From Andrena cerasifolii (taxonomy: Eukaryota; Arthropoda; Insecta; Hymenoptera; Andrenidae), in assembly GCF_050908995.1 (NCBI RefSeq), contig NC_135126.1:8246001-8310000 (forward strand): a stretch of 64,000 nucleotides of DNA, given 5' to 3'. Under the pieces are notes generated by a model. That model saw only the letters and a program-made list of their open reading frames with translations. It ran no database searches and was not told the DNA's origin. The position numbers and the translations under genes are program-made. This document shows positions 11,596 through 23,700 of the stretch, one piece after another. Each line of letters begins with the position of its first letter. The stretch's first letter is position 1.

Positions 11596-11753
11596 GTTGG
11601 AAAGAATTCGAGACTATCGCAGACATCTGTTTACGTTTCGGCAGTGGCACTCGGCGCTGCTACCCTTTAGGGTATCAACGCTGCGTGTCGTCATCGAACG
11701 TGCCGAAACGTAAACAGATGTCTGCGATACCCTCGAATTCCTTCCAACGACGC
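11591..11753. repeat. Inner 53-bp palindrome arms at the heart of the foldback
   Basis: Arm 11591-11643 and arm 11701-11753 are reverse complements with about three mismatches out of 53. They share the core CAGACATCTGTTTACGTTTC. A 57-bp loop separates them, itself centred on TACCCTTTAGGGTA. Confidence 0.85.
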
Positions 11754-12107
11754 ACGAAAGTCAGTCGGTCTACAGAGTTCGGACGCAACTCTTGCAAGAC
11801 CGTGCATTCATTTACGGTTTGTGAAGTAACTGTGAGATTATATTATTTTCCGTTGTGCGATATCATTGCGGTAATTAGTGAAAAATGACTAGAAAACCAC
11901 TCTGGTGTTATTCTGCACATGCTGCAGATGTGTGAAAAGTGTGAAGTGTTCGATGAGCGATACAAATTTAAGTGTCCAATAAAGTGAGAAAGAAGTGTGT
12001 GCAACATGTTTTGGATAACATGTCACCAAACACCTTCAACCTTTACGGTAAGTACAATTGATTTTGAAAATTCATTCGGGAAAAAACGAACGGAAAGGTA
12101 TTCGGTT

Positions 12108-12453
12108 CAACGGGTACCGCACTTCTTGGCTATCTTTATTAATAATTCGATTCTGGAGGGTGGGCATACGAAATTAATGGATGGGCAAATCTCTTCTACA
12201 TCTGGACAAACGATATGCATCGTTGAAAGAACGATTTTGATAATATTTTCCAGGAAAATCGAACTTTAACGCGATCGCTTTAACGGGTACCGCACTTCTT
12301 GGCTATCTTCATTAATAATTCGATTCTGAGGGTGGGCATACGAAATTAATGCATGGGCAAATCTCTTCTACATCTAAACTAACGAACTGCACCGTTGAAA
12401 GAAAGATTTTGATAATATTTTCGAGAATAATCGAACTTTAACGCGATCGCTTC
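12108..12453. repeat. Two tandem ~173-bp units in the right arm (inverted copies of 11257-11595)
   Basis: Units at about 12108-12282 and 12283-12453 both begin with AACGGGTACCGCACTTCTTGG and run to CGCGATCGCTT, the reverse complement of the left-arm units. The tandem duplication therefore preceded or accompanied formation of the palindrome. Confidence 0.85.
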
Positions 12454-13231
12454 ATCTATACCCATGTTTTCGCGGTTTTTATTTTTTATTTAAATTCTGG
12501 AGGGTGGTCAAATGAAATCTGAGAGTGGGCAAACGTGACCAAGTCGGGTACATTCGTATCCTTCTATTAAAAAATTGAAATGCATTCATGATGGGTGATG
12601 AAGACAAATTTTTTATTTTATTCATAACTTTTTTTTGGAGGGTGGGCAAAAAAAAATTTTTTATGGGCAAACGATGGACAAACGAATGCCGTTGAGTTTT
12701 TCCAAAAATTCGAATTTGGGGGTGCTATCGTCACAGACCTACCGCAAATGTATAAATTGTTTCCGCTGTGCTTTAAGATGCGAACATATGAATGAAAGGC
12801 GGAAAGGGACACGACTTCGATCGAAGTTATGCGTAAAGATAAATAAAAACTGTCGCTTTTGGTTTTCTTTTAAAGATATTACATTTTTGTTGGTCCGAAC
12901 CTTCATAAATAACCATTATTAATAAAATTCTGCTTTATTTCATTAGAAAATGAAATATTTCATTAAAAGGCAATTCTTATATCATAGTAACAACTTACCC
13001 CAATGCGATAACAACTTGCCCCATATAGGGGTAAGAAGTTCCGCTTCGATCAGCCACAAATAAATTACTTTCTATGGGAAACCTATTACAATATATTAAA
13101 CACAAGCTTAAAATCAGAAGATATAATAAATTTAACAAGAAATTAGTCCATAGTGAAGAGAATAACTACATTATTTTCCAGTCATTTTTATGGTTTATCG
13201 AAATCGGAACTTTTAGCCCCGGCCTCCCCTA

Positions 13232-16200
13232 CTCGCAGACAGTGAAATCAACGATGAGAAGAGTAGGAAAATACAGTAAAGGGAAGAAAGGTACACCAGC
13301 TTTATACAAACTACGGGGATTCTGCAGGCTTCAAATGTTTACCCTTTCGATTCCACTGCGAAGAGTGTGGATTCATTTACCCGTACTTCCCACTCGACTA
13401 CTGCACCTTGATCCCCGTCGTTTCTCGTAAAACAGGGCTCTGGTTCCCACTGTTTCTCAGTTTTATGCACCTTCGCGTCATCGCATCACTCAATTAACTT
13501 AATCCACTGCTCCCACCACCCACGACCCGTCTCTCCTTTGCACGACAATTTTTACAAAGCTCAATCAGGGCCTTCGTTATTTTACTTTCCTTTCTAACTG
13601 TGTTTTACGTTATTCGTCAACTAGCTCTCATCTTTTTTAATTAACTCCGCATCGGCAAAGTTATTGCGACGAAGGACAACACCGATGAGGCGAACAGTTT
13701 TGTAAATGATTTTTTTAATCCTTTTACGTGAGTTTACACTTTGATTCGCTACGACTTTGACGCTCCGCAGTCTCCGTTCGGTAGAGCTGTTCAGAATATA
13801 TCGAGAGGAACAGCAGTTTTAATCAGGCTTCGTGAATTTTCGCGCGACAACTTATAGCGGACATTCGGGAATAAAGTTATTAGCTTCTTCGGTGATGCTG
13901 GAACTTTCGGAAGGGAATTATTTACCATGTCGGGTACCTTGAAACTAGCTAACAGAATACTCCGGCGACTGCAAGTGTTGATTTTCCATGCACATTTACA
14001 TATTCAAATCTCCATTTACGTTTCCATAAAAAGGCCGCTACGAATGAAGGGCGGAAAGCGTAAAAAACCTTCGCCCGTACAATTTAATCTCCGTCTCTGT
14101 AAAACTAACTGCTAATCGAATTCATTGTTACACGCCAGCCACCCTTTCTACTTTTGTTTTTATTGGAGAAAGAGGAAACGGCAATTACCGCTATTTACCG
14201 TGTCCGCAAGTTACACAAACCGAGTGTACGTGGCCACGCGAAAGCAGTTTTTATTTTCTCCCGGAGCGACCTAAAAACATGTTGATGCTAAAGGTATGTC
14301 AACTGGCCAACGTCAAAGATAACAACCCAATATCGGTCACTGACGTTCAATTTTATTTAAAATGAAAATTAATCACTGATGACCAGTAAGTTTCACTTCC
14401 ACGGTTCTTCTTTCCCGTGCCAGCGACACAGGTGATAATCGTTCGCGCCAGCAACAACGTATTCCCGCGTTAAAGTTCCTCTTTAATCCGGATGACAGAA
14501 ATCTTTTCTGTCAATCAGACGGTGATAATTTCGCAAATACTTGCACGGGGCTTGTCGATAATCCTGAACGAGCCGTCACTGTGACACGCAACCCCCGTCT
14601 TCCTGGAAAATGTAATTGAATTTCTTTCGTTCGGCTCTCTGATTTCCGGGGACTGCGTCAAGTGCAGGGGTAGAATGCTCCCATCAGAATAAGAAGAAGA
14701 TGAAGGAGCACTGTCTATTATTCACGTTGCATAGGTGCTCCAATACATAACCGTAGGATAACAATGAGCTCGTGAAGTCCAAGGAGTCCCGTACACCACC
14801 TACAACTTCCGAGCTTACGTTCGACCCCGTTTTAAAAAGATGCGGAATGCAATATTTCTTCTGCACACGGTAGGAATCGAGCTATGTTATGCAGACGCCA
14901 GTGACCCACTTATAAAACGAAGGGACTTGAAAGGTGCGCTTCTCCCTGAACGATCCCTTGGAATCGACATTACTCACCGTCTCCCAGGTGAACACGTATG
15001 TGCGCGCTTCCTGACCCCCGCGAGCTTTTTCCGTCGCCCTGGCTGAAATTCCATGGAGTTTCCACGCCGTTATCGATTCGGGAATAACGCTTAAGTACGC
15101 CGCCTAGATTACACGGCAAGTGTTCCAGAGACTTCGCGATAACGTTCGCCGAAACAGCCGGGCCCCCGAAGTTTCTCCAGTCCGGAGTTTAGTGAGCCTC
15201 ATAAACTAACGCCGTCGCAACGGAATGTAGACAGGTGCGTCAGAAACACCCCCGTTCGTGTTTCACTGTTTCGGAAGCTGAAGGACAAATAAACGATGCT
15301 GTACAACGGGGTATAGCGTAGATTTCACCATCGATTTTATGGCCTTGGTGCGCGGCCTAATGCATGGCGCTAATATCCAATCACCCTTGCGACAAAGGAT
15401 AAGGGTTTCAAGCGAAATTGACGTAACAGACTGTGCGTGGGCGAAAAATATGAAAATACGACCGCGAAGAAGCGAGCAACTCTCGCGTCACGGAGCAACA
15501 ATGTACAAAGGGAGGGCAAGGGTCATAGAGCAAAATGATATCGGCATCTTACCCTGAAAGGGAGAGGAGACACTTCGTCGCTTACGGAAAGAGATTTCGT
15601 TGGATCCCGAAAAGGCTGGCGGGGGCTTGAAGATTAAAAGTACCTCTCGCGATCCTCTCTTTGCTCGTAGAAGTTGGAAGCGCGCCGAGCGAGGAGTATG
15701 GTTTTAATTATACGGGAATCAAACATACATAAAACCGGAGATGGGAGCGCGGAAGTAACGAGACTTAAATTGAAACTGCGGGAGGGGCCGCCGGCAAGAA
15801 CAATCCTTCTGTTTGTCTCGAAGGTCAGGAATTATGCATTATTGCGACGTTTCCTTCGAGTAGCGGACTCCTTGCTGCCCTGCCACGGCAGCTTAATATT
15901 AATTATATTATTCCGCTTCGACGGCGACCTCAGGGCTAATCCTCCTCCCGGCACGAGTTGCCTGCCGAGTGTCTGTGTGTATAATCGTTATTATAATATT
16001 AAATTTATTTATGCACCCTTCAACAAACTGCGCCCCTCGAAACATTTAATTGCCGCCTAAGCGAAGGTCTCATTCGAAGCCAGGTCTCTGAATCCACTAA
16101 ACGAATCGCCTAACCAGATTATGCTTCTACCTGGAAAACCGCACGAGTTAAAGCAATACATTCTATCGCCGTAACTCGAACTTTCTGTAGAGGATAAATC

Positions 16201-17645
16201 CGACCGGACGCGAAACTCATGCGTTTCATCCGCCGCGCTTGAAAAACCATGAAACCACTGTATCGTATCAAAGGATGGATTTATGCGCTGCCGACGCATG
16301 CACGATTATCCTTTTCTCTTCAGCCGCCCGTAGGTGGCATATGTACACGGCTCGCCCACGAAAGGGTTACCGTAATCCGCTCGAGGAAAGGGCAAACTAG
16401 TGTTACGTGGCAGCCGCAAGACGGTGCCTTCCATTCACCGTGGTGTACACTGATGGAATTGCAAGTTTGTATACAAAACAGCCTCTTTCTCGCTACCCTG
16501 TGTAGCGGTGTGCATGCCCAACGGAAACGTTCATGGATCCAGACACTGCCGCGGCAATGCGAGCTCCGTGAAACCGATACCGTTTATCCGTAAGCAATTC
16601 GAGTTACGTGGCTGTCCATTCGCCTGAAAACTTGATACCCCTCTTGTTCATAACGTTTCGCTTCGCCAGAAAGGACGGAGCCACCTACGAGGCGCGTCTC
16701 TGGCCGACGTATAAATGATGGAGTACCCTCGATGATATACAGCCCTTTGAGAGAGGATTCTGCTGAAAAGGATGGGCCACGCTTTGCCAAATTCAGCCGC
16801 AATATTCGGAAGCACGGTTTTGTAGCGGCAACGATACGTGAAGTCGCGCGTTGAAAGCCTCGCGCGAGCTTTCATCGAGACCCTACTCGCAGTAGTACAG
16901 CCCGTTATTGATCAGCCAGCGGCGAATAGTAGTTGCGCGATCGTTTAATTCGATTTGAATGTTTTACACCGCTGGTATTCCGCCAAAGCCAGGTAAAAGT
17001 ACAGTATTACAGGCTCAATCAATCGAGTCTCTGCTATAATGACGAGTGAAGACAGTAACGTTGTACTCGAGTGGAATAAAAAATCGTGGGAGCTACAATA
17101 TTCCAGGAAAAAATATTTCTGTCGCCCATCAGTGGCGTAATCTTTTGCGCCCGAAGAGATCGAATTTCTAAGCAGTAAAGTTCGTATTCCATACAAAATT
17201 ACTCTGCCCAGCTGTCCACGCTACGCAATTTCAGCGCAGTGGAAACAGCCGCGGTATATCAGATGCGGAGCATTCGGTCGTGGGTAAAAATTGCGCGGAC
17301 ATAAACTATAAGCCGCGCAGACTTGCTTAGGTATCGATACTGATATCGTGCTGAGCACAGCTAGCAGCAGCACAGATGTGCTGGAGTGCGGGAACGACAG
17401 AACGTCCCATGTGCGATTGGTCGCAGTAGTAGCGGCCATTATTCGTCAGACAACGCAACCTGTCCTATTACACCGCCTACGAAATATGTACCTACTATTG
17501 GGTGGCTGGATCAATCTCTGGAATCGATGTTCCTATGTACATGTACACGATCTATCTTGCGTTTCTCCATGAATACGCAGTGGATGCGAATCCTGAAGCG
17601 TTATCGAGTTTTGCATAGAATAAATGTTCGTTAAGTGACTCTGCG
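13232..17645. other. Intergenic, no gene recognised
   Basis: CpG-rich unique-looking DNA with many short chance open frames on both strands. None shows a recognisable domain, and I found no convincing exon chain. A weak hairpin lies around 14335-14385. Confidence 0.55.
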
Positions 17646-17649
17646 TTAA

Positions 17650-18342
17650 GCGGGTATTCTCGTCTAGAAGGCCAATTTTTTGCCTTTCCTTAGGGACGAT
17701 GCACAAAAAAATTGCACAGTTTTCACCGACAAGCGTTATCCACACGTATTTATTAACATTTCACTTAGTTGTAAAAGAATGTATAATATAATAATAATTA
17801 ATGGAGATATGGGTCATCTCGTAAAGCGTGTGCAAAAAAGTTGCCTCACGGTACACACGATTCCGGCTGTTCCGCTGATCCAAAACCAAAAAACCAAAGA
17901 GATTCTTAATCAGCAAGAGTGTGGCTATAGGCGGTAGCAGATTTATGGAAAAAAATTAAAAATTCACAAAATGGCGGGACTTTGAATTTAAATTCATCTT
18001 CTCCGTGTTTGTTTTCGTCTTTAAACGGCCTTAAACTTTTGAAAAAAAAATATGTCATCTTGATTCTGCTACCAGTTAGAATTATATGTTTTCTGAAGGT
18101 GTACGAAAAAGATGGACGAGATTGGCCCACTAGAAGTTATCACGAAAAACAACGTTTTGAGGAAAACCCATATCTCCCTTAATGATTATTATATGTATAT
18201 AACTGAACCTTTTTTTACAACTTACCGAACTGTTAGTAAATACGTGTAGATAATGCTTATCGGTAAAAATTGCGTAGTTTATTTTTCTGGGTCGTCCCTA
18301 AAGTTCATAGAGGATCTCGTTCCTCTACACGAGAATACCCCC
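17650..18342. mobile_element. TTAA-flanked inverted-repeat element
   Basis: The left end (GCGGGTATTCTCGTCTAGAAGG) and right end (CCTCTACACGAGAATACCCCC) mirror each other, and pairing continues inward through TTAGGGACGA / TCGTCCCTAA and CACACGTATTTATTAACA / TGTTAGTAAATACGTGTAG. TTAA stands outside both ends (17646-17649 and 18343-18346). At 693 bp it resembles the CTR9-intron element in size, target site and G-rich terminus, but the internal sequence differs. Open frames inside (for example on the minus strand at 17906-18130) are not transposase-like. Confidence 0.8.
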
Positions 18343-18346
18343 TTAA

Positions 18347-19873
18347 AGGACTGCCACTTTACAGTGGAAGCAAACTTCCCCGTGCCATTTGGAAGTTTGC
18401 TGTAACAGTTTCTAGAACTTTTTCACACAGTTATCTGCGAGATTAATTGCCGTGTCGAATCCTCAGACCCGCATGTAGCGAGCTCGGTGACAAGAATTCG
18501 TTATTAACAACGAATGGTCGCAGGCCGGAAATTCTAGTGCAAGCTAATGGCCAGAGTGCTGTATGGTCGATCCAAAGCTTTCGAGGGTCAGTGACCGTTT
18601 TGTGTGCGCAGCAAAAGGTTTAAGGTTACGGCAAACACCGGTCTTCGATTTTGAAACGCGTGATCACGGGAACCTGCCATTTCTTCCCTGCCTCGCGTCT
18701 GCAAACGTATCCGGCTACTGTCGTGACCCAATTCGATTCTCATCTTATCGTCTCCCAAGCCGGAAAGCTAAAAGGCGGTTATTCCAGTCACAATTTCGCC
18801 CGATACTGTGGCTTGATCGGGAATCTAACGGCGAGCATAAATAACACCGTAGCGCCTTTGAAGGATCCCTGTCTCTTCATAAAACACTCGGGTTAACGAT
18901 GACTCTTCCCTCGAGTTTGTTTATTTCCAGCTGTCAGCCACCGCGACCCCGCGGCGATTATACTCGCGAGGAGGGGCGTCGTTTGGTCAGGAGGGTTTCA
19001 TTAAAATTGTCGTGGAAAAATGTTTTCGCGCGAAGAAGGATTATCTTAATATCGCCCTCGCATGTAAGTCACTTTATTAAAATTTTCCTACGGCCAGCCG
19101 AGCCCGCCTGACGTAAAGCTGAAATTTACATGCTAAACTCTTCCTGAAAAAGTTCGCCGGAATATACACACCCTCGTGTTTGCTGCACCTCCAACCTGCC
19201 GTGGACGAATTAAACAGACATTTTTCATCCTCCGCGTTTGACCGCGGTCCCTTGAACGAGGGGGGAAATCGGATTACAGAAATACGAATGACAGTGCTAA
19301 CGAATGGTCGAACGCACCGCATACAGCCCCTTGTCTGTTTCGCGTTTAATCGTCCAACAGTTTTATCGAATGGAAAATTTGTCATTCTACCCGCGCACGT
19401 CGGAAGTCCACGGTTTCTCTGTTCAAGGCAATCGAATTGCACTTCGCACTCTGATTTTAACGCGCAGCAGTTTGCCGGCAACGTAAGAAGCAGATAACAC
19501 TTTGCTTCCCTTAATACGCAAGACTTGGTGGGATTGTTATCAATTTCTTAAACGGCCTGAATATTCATGCAAGCGGCGGAATTGTTTACCCCGTGATTTA
19601 CATACGGGAACATATCCGATAGCAATGGGAGGTCTGTACGCTTGAAAGCAATGCGTGTGTACGACGTTCATTAATATTTATAACATGGTCGACACTTCTG
19701 CTGTTGCATAATCAAAAGAATCTGTAGATTAACTCTGGCGAGAGCTATCTAGGACTATATTCATCGGTACACAGGAGATTAATGTAGAAGAATAATCCAT
19801 CAGTCCTCTTCGCAGTACGTACCTTGATTTCACTGAAAGTCAAAGTTTTGACGACTTTGATCCCACTTACGGG
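18347..19873. other. Intergenic, no gene recognised
   Basis: Nothing supported here. Overlapping open frames on both strands at about 19077-19497 look like chance frames in CpG-rich sequence. Confidence 0.55.
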
Positions 19874-19875
19874 TA

Positions 19876-20737
19876 GGAGGGGAGACCGGGGCAAAGTGAA
19901 ACTCGGGGTAAAACGAGCTTTCTTAATTTATTCTTTAACAATAGAATATATTTACAAACTTTGGTGGCGTAATAAACTGTGTGTAATACCACAATGATAA
20001 TTATGCACATTCATATATCGAAAAATGGAAATTCATTTAAAAAATTAAGTTTTAGAGACTTCCAATTGGTTTTCTTTTCAATTTAGCTTTTGGATAAATG
20101 AGTCTTAAATGTGTTACCTTAACTACAATTTTTTTCTGCGTGCCTATAACAAGCTTATAAACATACTTGTACACGCGTTTGAGAAAACATTAATCCTAAC
20201 ATTATTAAATAATTAATTGTCCACTGAGTACACATTCGGGGCAAAGTGCCCGGGGTAAACTGAGCTGCAAAAAAATATGCGCGAGTGATGTGCGCAATAA
20301 CCTAACCAATCAGCTAGCTGGGAAACCACGCGGCGTGATGAAACAGAATCTAATCTCAAAAAAATAAAAAATCTGCTACAGTTTTTGACAAACACGGTTA
20401 AAAAAAACCCAGAAACTGACGTGCTACACACGTCATCCCAGCGCAAGGGGTAAAAATTACCTATATCCTTAATTAAAACTCGTATTTTATTTCAGCTCAC
20501 TTTACCTCAGATAGCAGCTCACTTTACCCCACATATGGGGTAAAGTGGTCGTTTTGGCATTTTCTTTTCAAGTTGAATTTTAATATACTTTAAGTTTATT
20601 TTAAGTATTGCTATTCGTCATTTATAAATATTAATGTTCAAATTATATTACACATCTATTTCCACACGTTCTTATTGAAAGGGAAAAATTTTATTCGACT
20701 TCAAACTTTTTTCGCGTCACTTTGCCCCGGTCTCCCC
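19876..20737. mobile_element. Non-autonomous DNA element related to 10398-13229
   Basis: The left end (GGGGAGACCGGGGCAAAGTG) and right end (CACTTTGCCCCGGTCTCCCC) are inverted repeats; TA lies just outside each. Interior GGGGTAAA / TTTACCCC motifs recur, for example at 20517-20550 around ACCCCACATATGGGGT. It shares the first 14 terminal bases with the element at 10398 and has a similar internal plan. No coding capacity. Confidence 0.8.
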
Positions 20738-20738
20738 T

Positions 20739-23700
20739 ACGCCCTTTGAGCTGTATCTAGCTCAGAACCCGAATGTTCCACGAACTGCTGGGAAAATCCT
20801 GCTTCCAATGACCATTTACACGGAAACCATTAACGATGGATTAACATTACTGAAACAACCTTCGCGGCACTCGGTACCAACGCTTCCAATCAGACACAAA
20901 CAAACGGGAGCTCCGCGCGCATCGCAAACAAATCTCAGAATCGCTAGCTTTGATATTTCCATTCGGGGCTACGCGGACTTTTTATTGCCTGCAAATTATG
21001 GCTCGGGGAACGCGCAGTAGAAAAGAACAGAATGTAATGTGGAGCACGTTAATTAGCACTCAGTACGGCCTAGGAGAAATTGCTGGCCCGTAAATTTAAA
21101 TTAATCCGGACTTACACCACAACGACGCAGTGTCAGTGTAACTTGCCCGTTGTTCGGGGCGCAGCTTAATTTACAGGCAATCCAGCGGAACCAGCGACCA
21201 TGTTTCTCGCGCGGAAACATTCTTTCGCAATTACATTCCCAGGCGAGCGCGAGGAATCGTTTTATTTGGGAAACGACCAGGAGATGAATATTCCGCGCGT
21301 GTACACACTAGTAGGCTCGAATTCGATTTACCCCGGGATAATACGTTTCCAAGGGACGAATTGGGGTGGGTGCGCCACCCGCAGTCACCTTCGCTTCTCC
21401 AAGAATAATGAAAGGAACGGACACCTCGGCCCTTAGGTCGTCTAGCTCACGATCGATCAGGATTCTGACCTTCAAGTTCCGAAGGGTGGTAGACACTGAC
21501 CCCGAACGGCCTGCCGCGCAAAACTTGCCGCAAAAAATAAAGGAAGAAATCCATCTTTACGCAAGAACAGTCCATTTTCCACGGCTTTCTTTCGGTCCTC
21601 GGTATTCCCAGTATTAATGAATACTTTAAACGTTGCGGAGTAAGGATCCTTACGCGGCTAAATTCGTCCTTGGCAGGACGCGAGTATCGAGGCTCATTGC
21701 TGTCGCAATCAGGAACCCATAACTTCGTTTCACTGATGTTTTACGTTTTATTTGGCCGATGAAAGTCGGGAATACCTTTTACGTGGGACGCCTTTGAATA
21801 TTTTCTATGATATACTTCATCAGAGGCAGCGGGGAAATATGAACGACGTTACGGAAATGGTATTTCGTGTCCGCCTGCCTTCGACGAGCGTATCGGTAAG
21901 CTACACGCGCGTTCGTGGTTAAAGCAGTCATCAAGCCCGAAAACAGAATCCTGGATAACGATTACAGGCCGGAGAATCGAAGCGGCCAGCTTTTCCTTCG
22001 TATCATCTCCTCTTTAATGCCCGCCGCAGTCACGTTCCCGGTCTTATTGACTGTACATACGAGAATGGGATCCCAGAGAGAACAGTTGCGACCCAGCTTT
22101 TGTAGCGCGAGACAAATATTTCCACAATTTTCGTGGAGCACATCGGTGTTCGACGAATGAGAAAATTCAGCCGTAATATTGACTGGCTGTTGTGCCGCGA
22201 AGCAAGCTTTTTAAATCACAACATCCCCCCCTGGAATTCGTAGACGGTTCTATGCAGTTTCGGCAAGGCTCGGTCGTTTAAATTTGAAGAGAACGCTGGG
22301 GTATAAAATTTTCTTTGTGGAAGACAGCGTAACGTATTAGTGATACGATCTCGCGTAGCGCCAGTTAACATTTCCCTGATCCGCGAGCCGAAGGGAAGCG
22401 TCTGCTTTGCGTCCAATTTCCCGACACTTCGGCTGCATCTTGGAACCGTTGAATAAAGGCACCAAATGATATTTGCATCGAAAAGGAAAGGGATCCTCCG
22501 CGCGAGGTCAGCAGGATCTGTTTCGAAGCTGATCGAAGAGATGCATTAGAAATGGGTCGGAGAGATGCCTCGCCCTCTGAGGAATATCGAGTGTGTTGGC
22601 CCAGAGATAAGATGCTCGTTACAGGAGTTCGCAAGTCAGCCACCTTCTTCCCAACAGTTCGCGACATTTCGAGATCACTCGGCTCGTCCTTGACATTTCA
22701 GGCTACCCTAACGTGCGGGGCCTCATGCTCGTTTATCATAAAGGAAACCAATTTCGAGCTGGTGTTATTATTTTCTCCTCGCCGAAAGGAAGGTCGAACC
22801 CTTCTCACACCGACAGAAAAAAAGACGACCGCCCCGGTGGATGAATGCGAGGAAGAGAATAACAACCGCGTTACGAAACATTATTTACAAATAATCCTGA
22901 TGTCAAGCTCGAGAACATAGGTGCATATTTATTTTTATACACCCCATGCATTCATGATGGCGACGCGCCGAGGCAGCGCTGCAGAGGATTCATTGTTATT
23001 TAAAATCAATCAAAAACCCGCCTGGGGATATTTTCGAAGCCAGTCGTTTTATCACGGTCCGCGAGTTTCTGGAGGAAAGCCGTCGTTCATTTTCCAAGGC
23101 TCCGGAAGCTGACTCAAGTGTCTTTAAAGAAAGAAGGAGCCCGAGCGAGCAACGATGAACAGAAGAAGACTTTACGACAGAATTCAACGGGAACTGCGCC
23201 AAAGGGATCGAGATCGAAGAAGGACACTTTAAGAGTAACAAGGAAAAGACGACGCTGATATGTCCCCGATTCAACTTCAATGGGGAAACTCGCGTTTCGA
23301 GAGAATATAATTCCAAGTGATATCCGTCCGGCGAGTCGAGGCAGCTTTAAAGTGAACATAAAACCATTATACAGCAAAAAAAACAGCTGGCGGGGAAACT
23401 GATTCGTCCTCCACCACCTGGAGAGGTGACATTTAGGTATTCGTCGGGGGTAGCGAGCAATTTATCAGGGGAAATGCCGGTACTCATCGAACGTCATTAA
23501 ATCGATTCTTCGAAGAAGCTCGTTAATACAGTTTGTACACGTAAATTGATTGCGCGTTCGTATCGGGCGGAATTTAATTTCGGTGCTCATTTTCATGGGC
23601 GAATATCGTTCCTCGAAGCGGTGCCTCGGTTTTGATTGAAATCGGAACTCGATTCCGGCAAGAACGGGAGTTGTTTAGCAAGTGCAACGAAAAGATTCTC

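Larger units (their letters stand above)
10826..12741. mobile_element. Large foldback element, hAT-like by target duplication, nested in the 10398-13229 element
   Basis: The ends are TAGGTCTGTGA (left) and TCACAGACCTA (right). The flanks carry a matching CCGCAAA(T) of 7-8 bp (10819-10826 and 12742-12749), the size expected of a hAT target-site duplication. The arms are inverted copies over several hundred bases, including recurring TTTGCCCACCCTCC motifs and a 173-bp unit present twice in each arm. The middle (about 11754-12107) is not mirrored. Short open frames inside are not transposase-like. Confidence 0.8.
10398..13229. mobile_element. Non-autonomous DNA element with GGGGAGRCCGGGGC ends, carrying a nested insertion
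   Basis: The left terminus (GGGGAGACCGGGGCTAAAAG) and the right terminus (CTTTTAGCCCCGGCCTCCCC) form inverted repeats of about 28 bp, each flanked by TA (10396-10397 and 13230-13231). Sub-terminal GGGGTAAG / CTTACCCC motifs recur inside. Removing the inserted 10826-12741 element leaves about 915 bp, similar to the related element at 19876-20737. No transposase frame is visible. The superfamily is not assigned beyond a TA-type target. Confidence 0.8.

Noticed and set aside
11544..11888. 114-codon frame within the foldback element
   Set aside because: It runs across the palindrome arm and tandem unit; not transposase-like.
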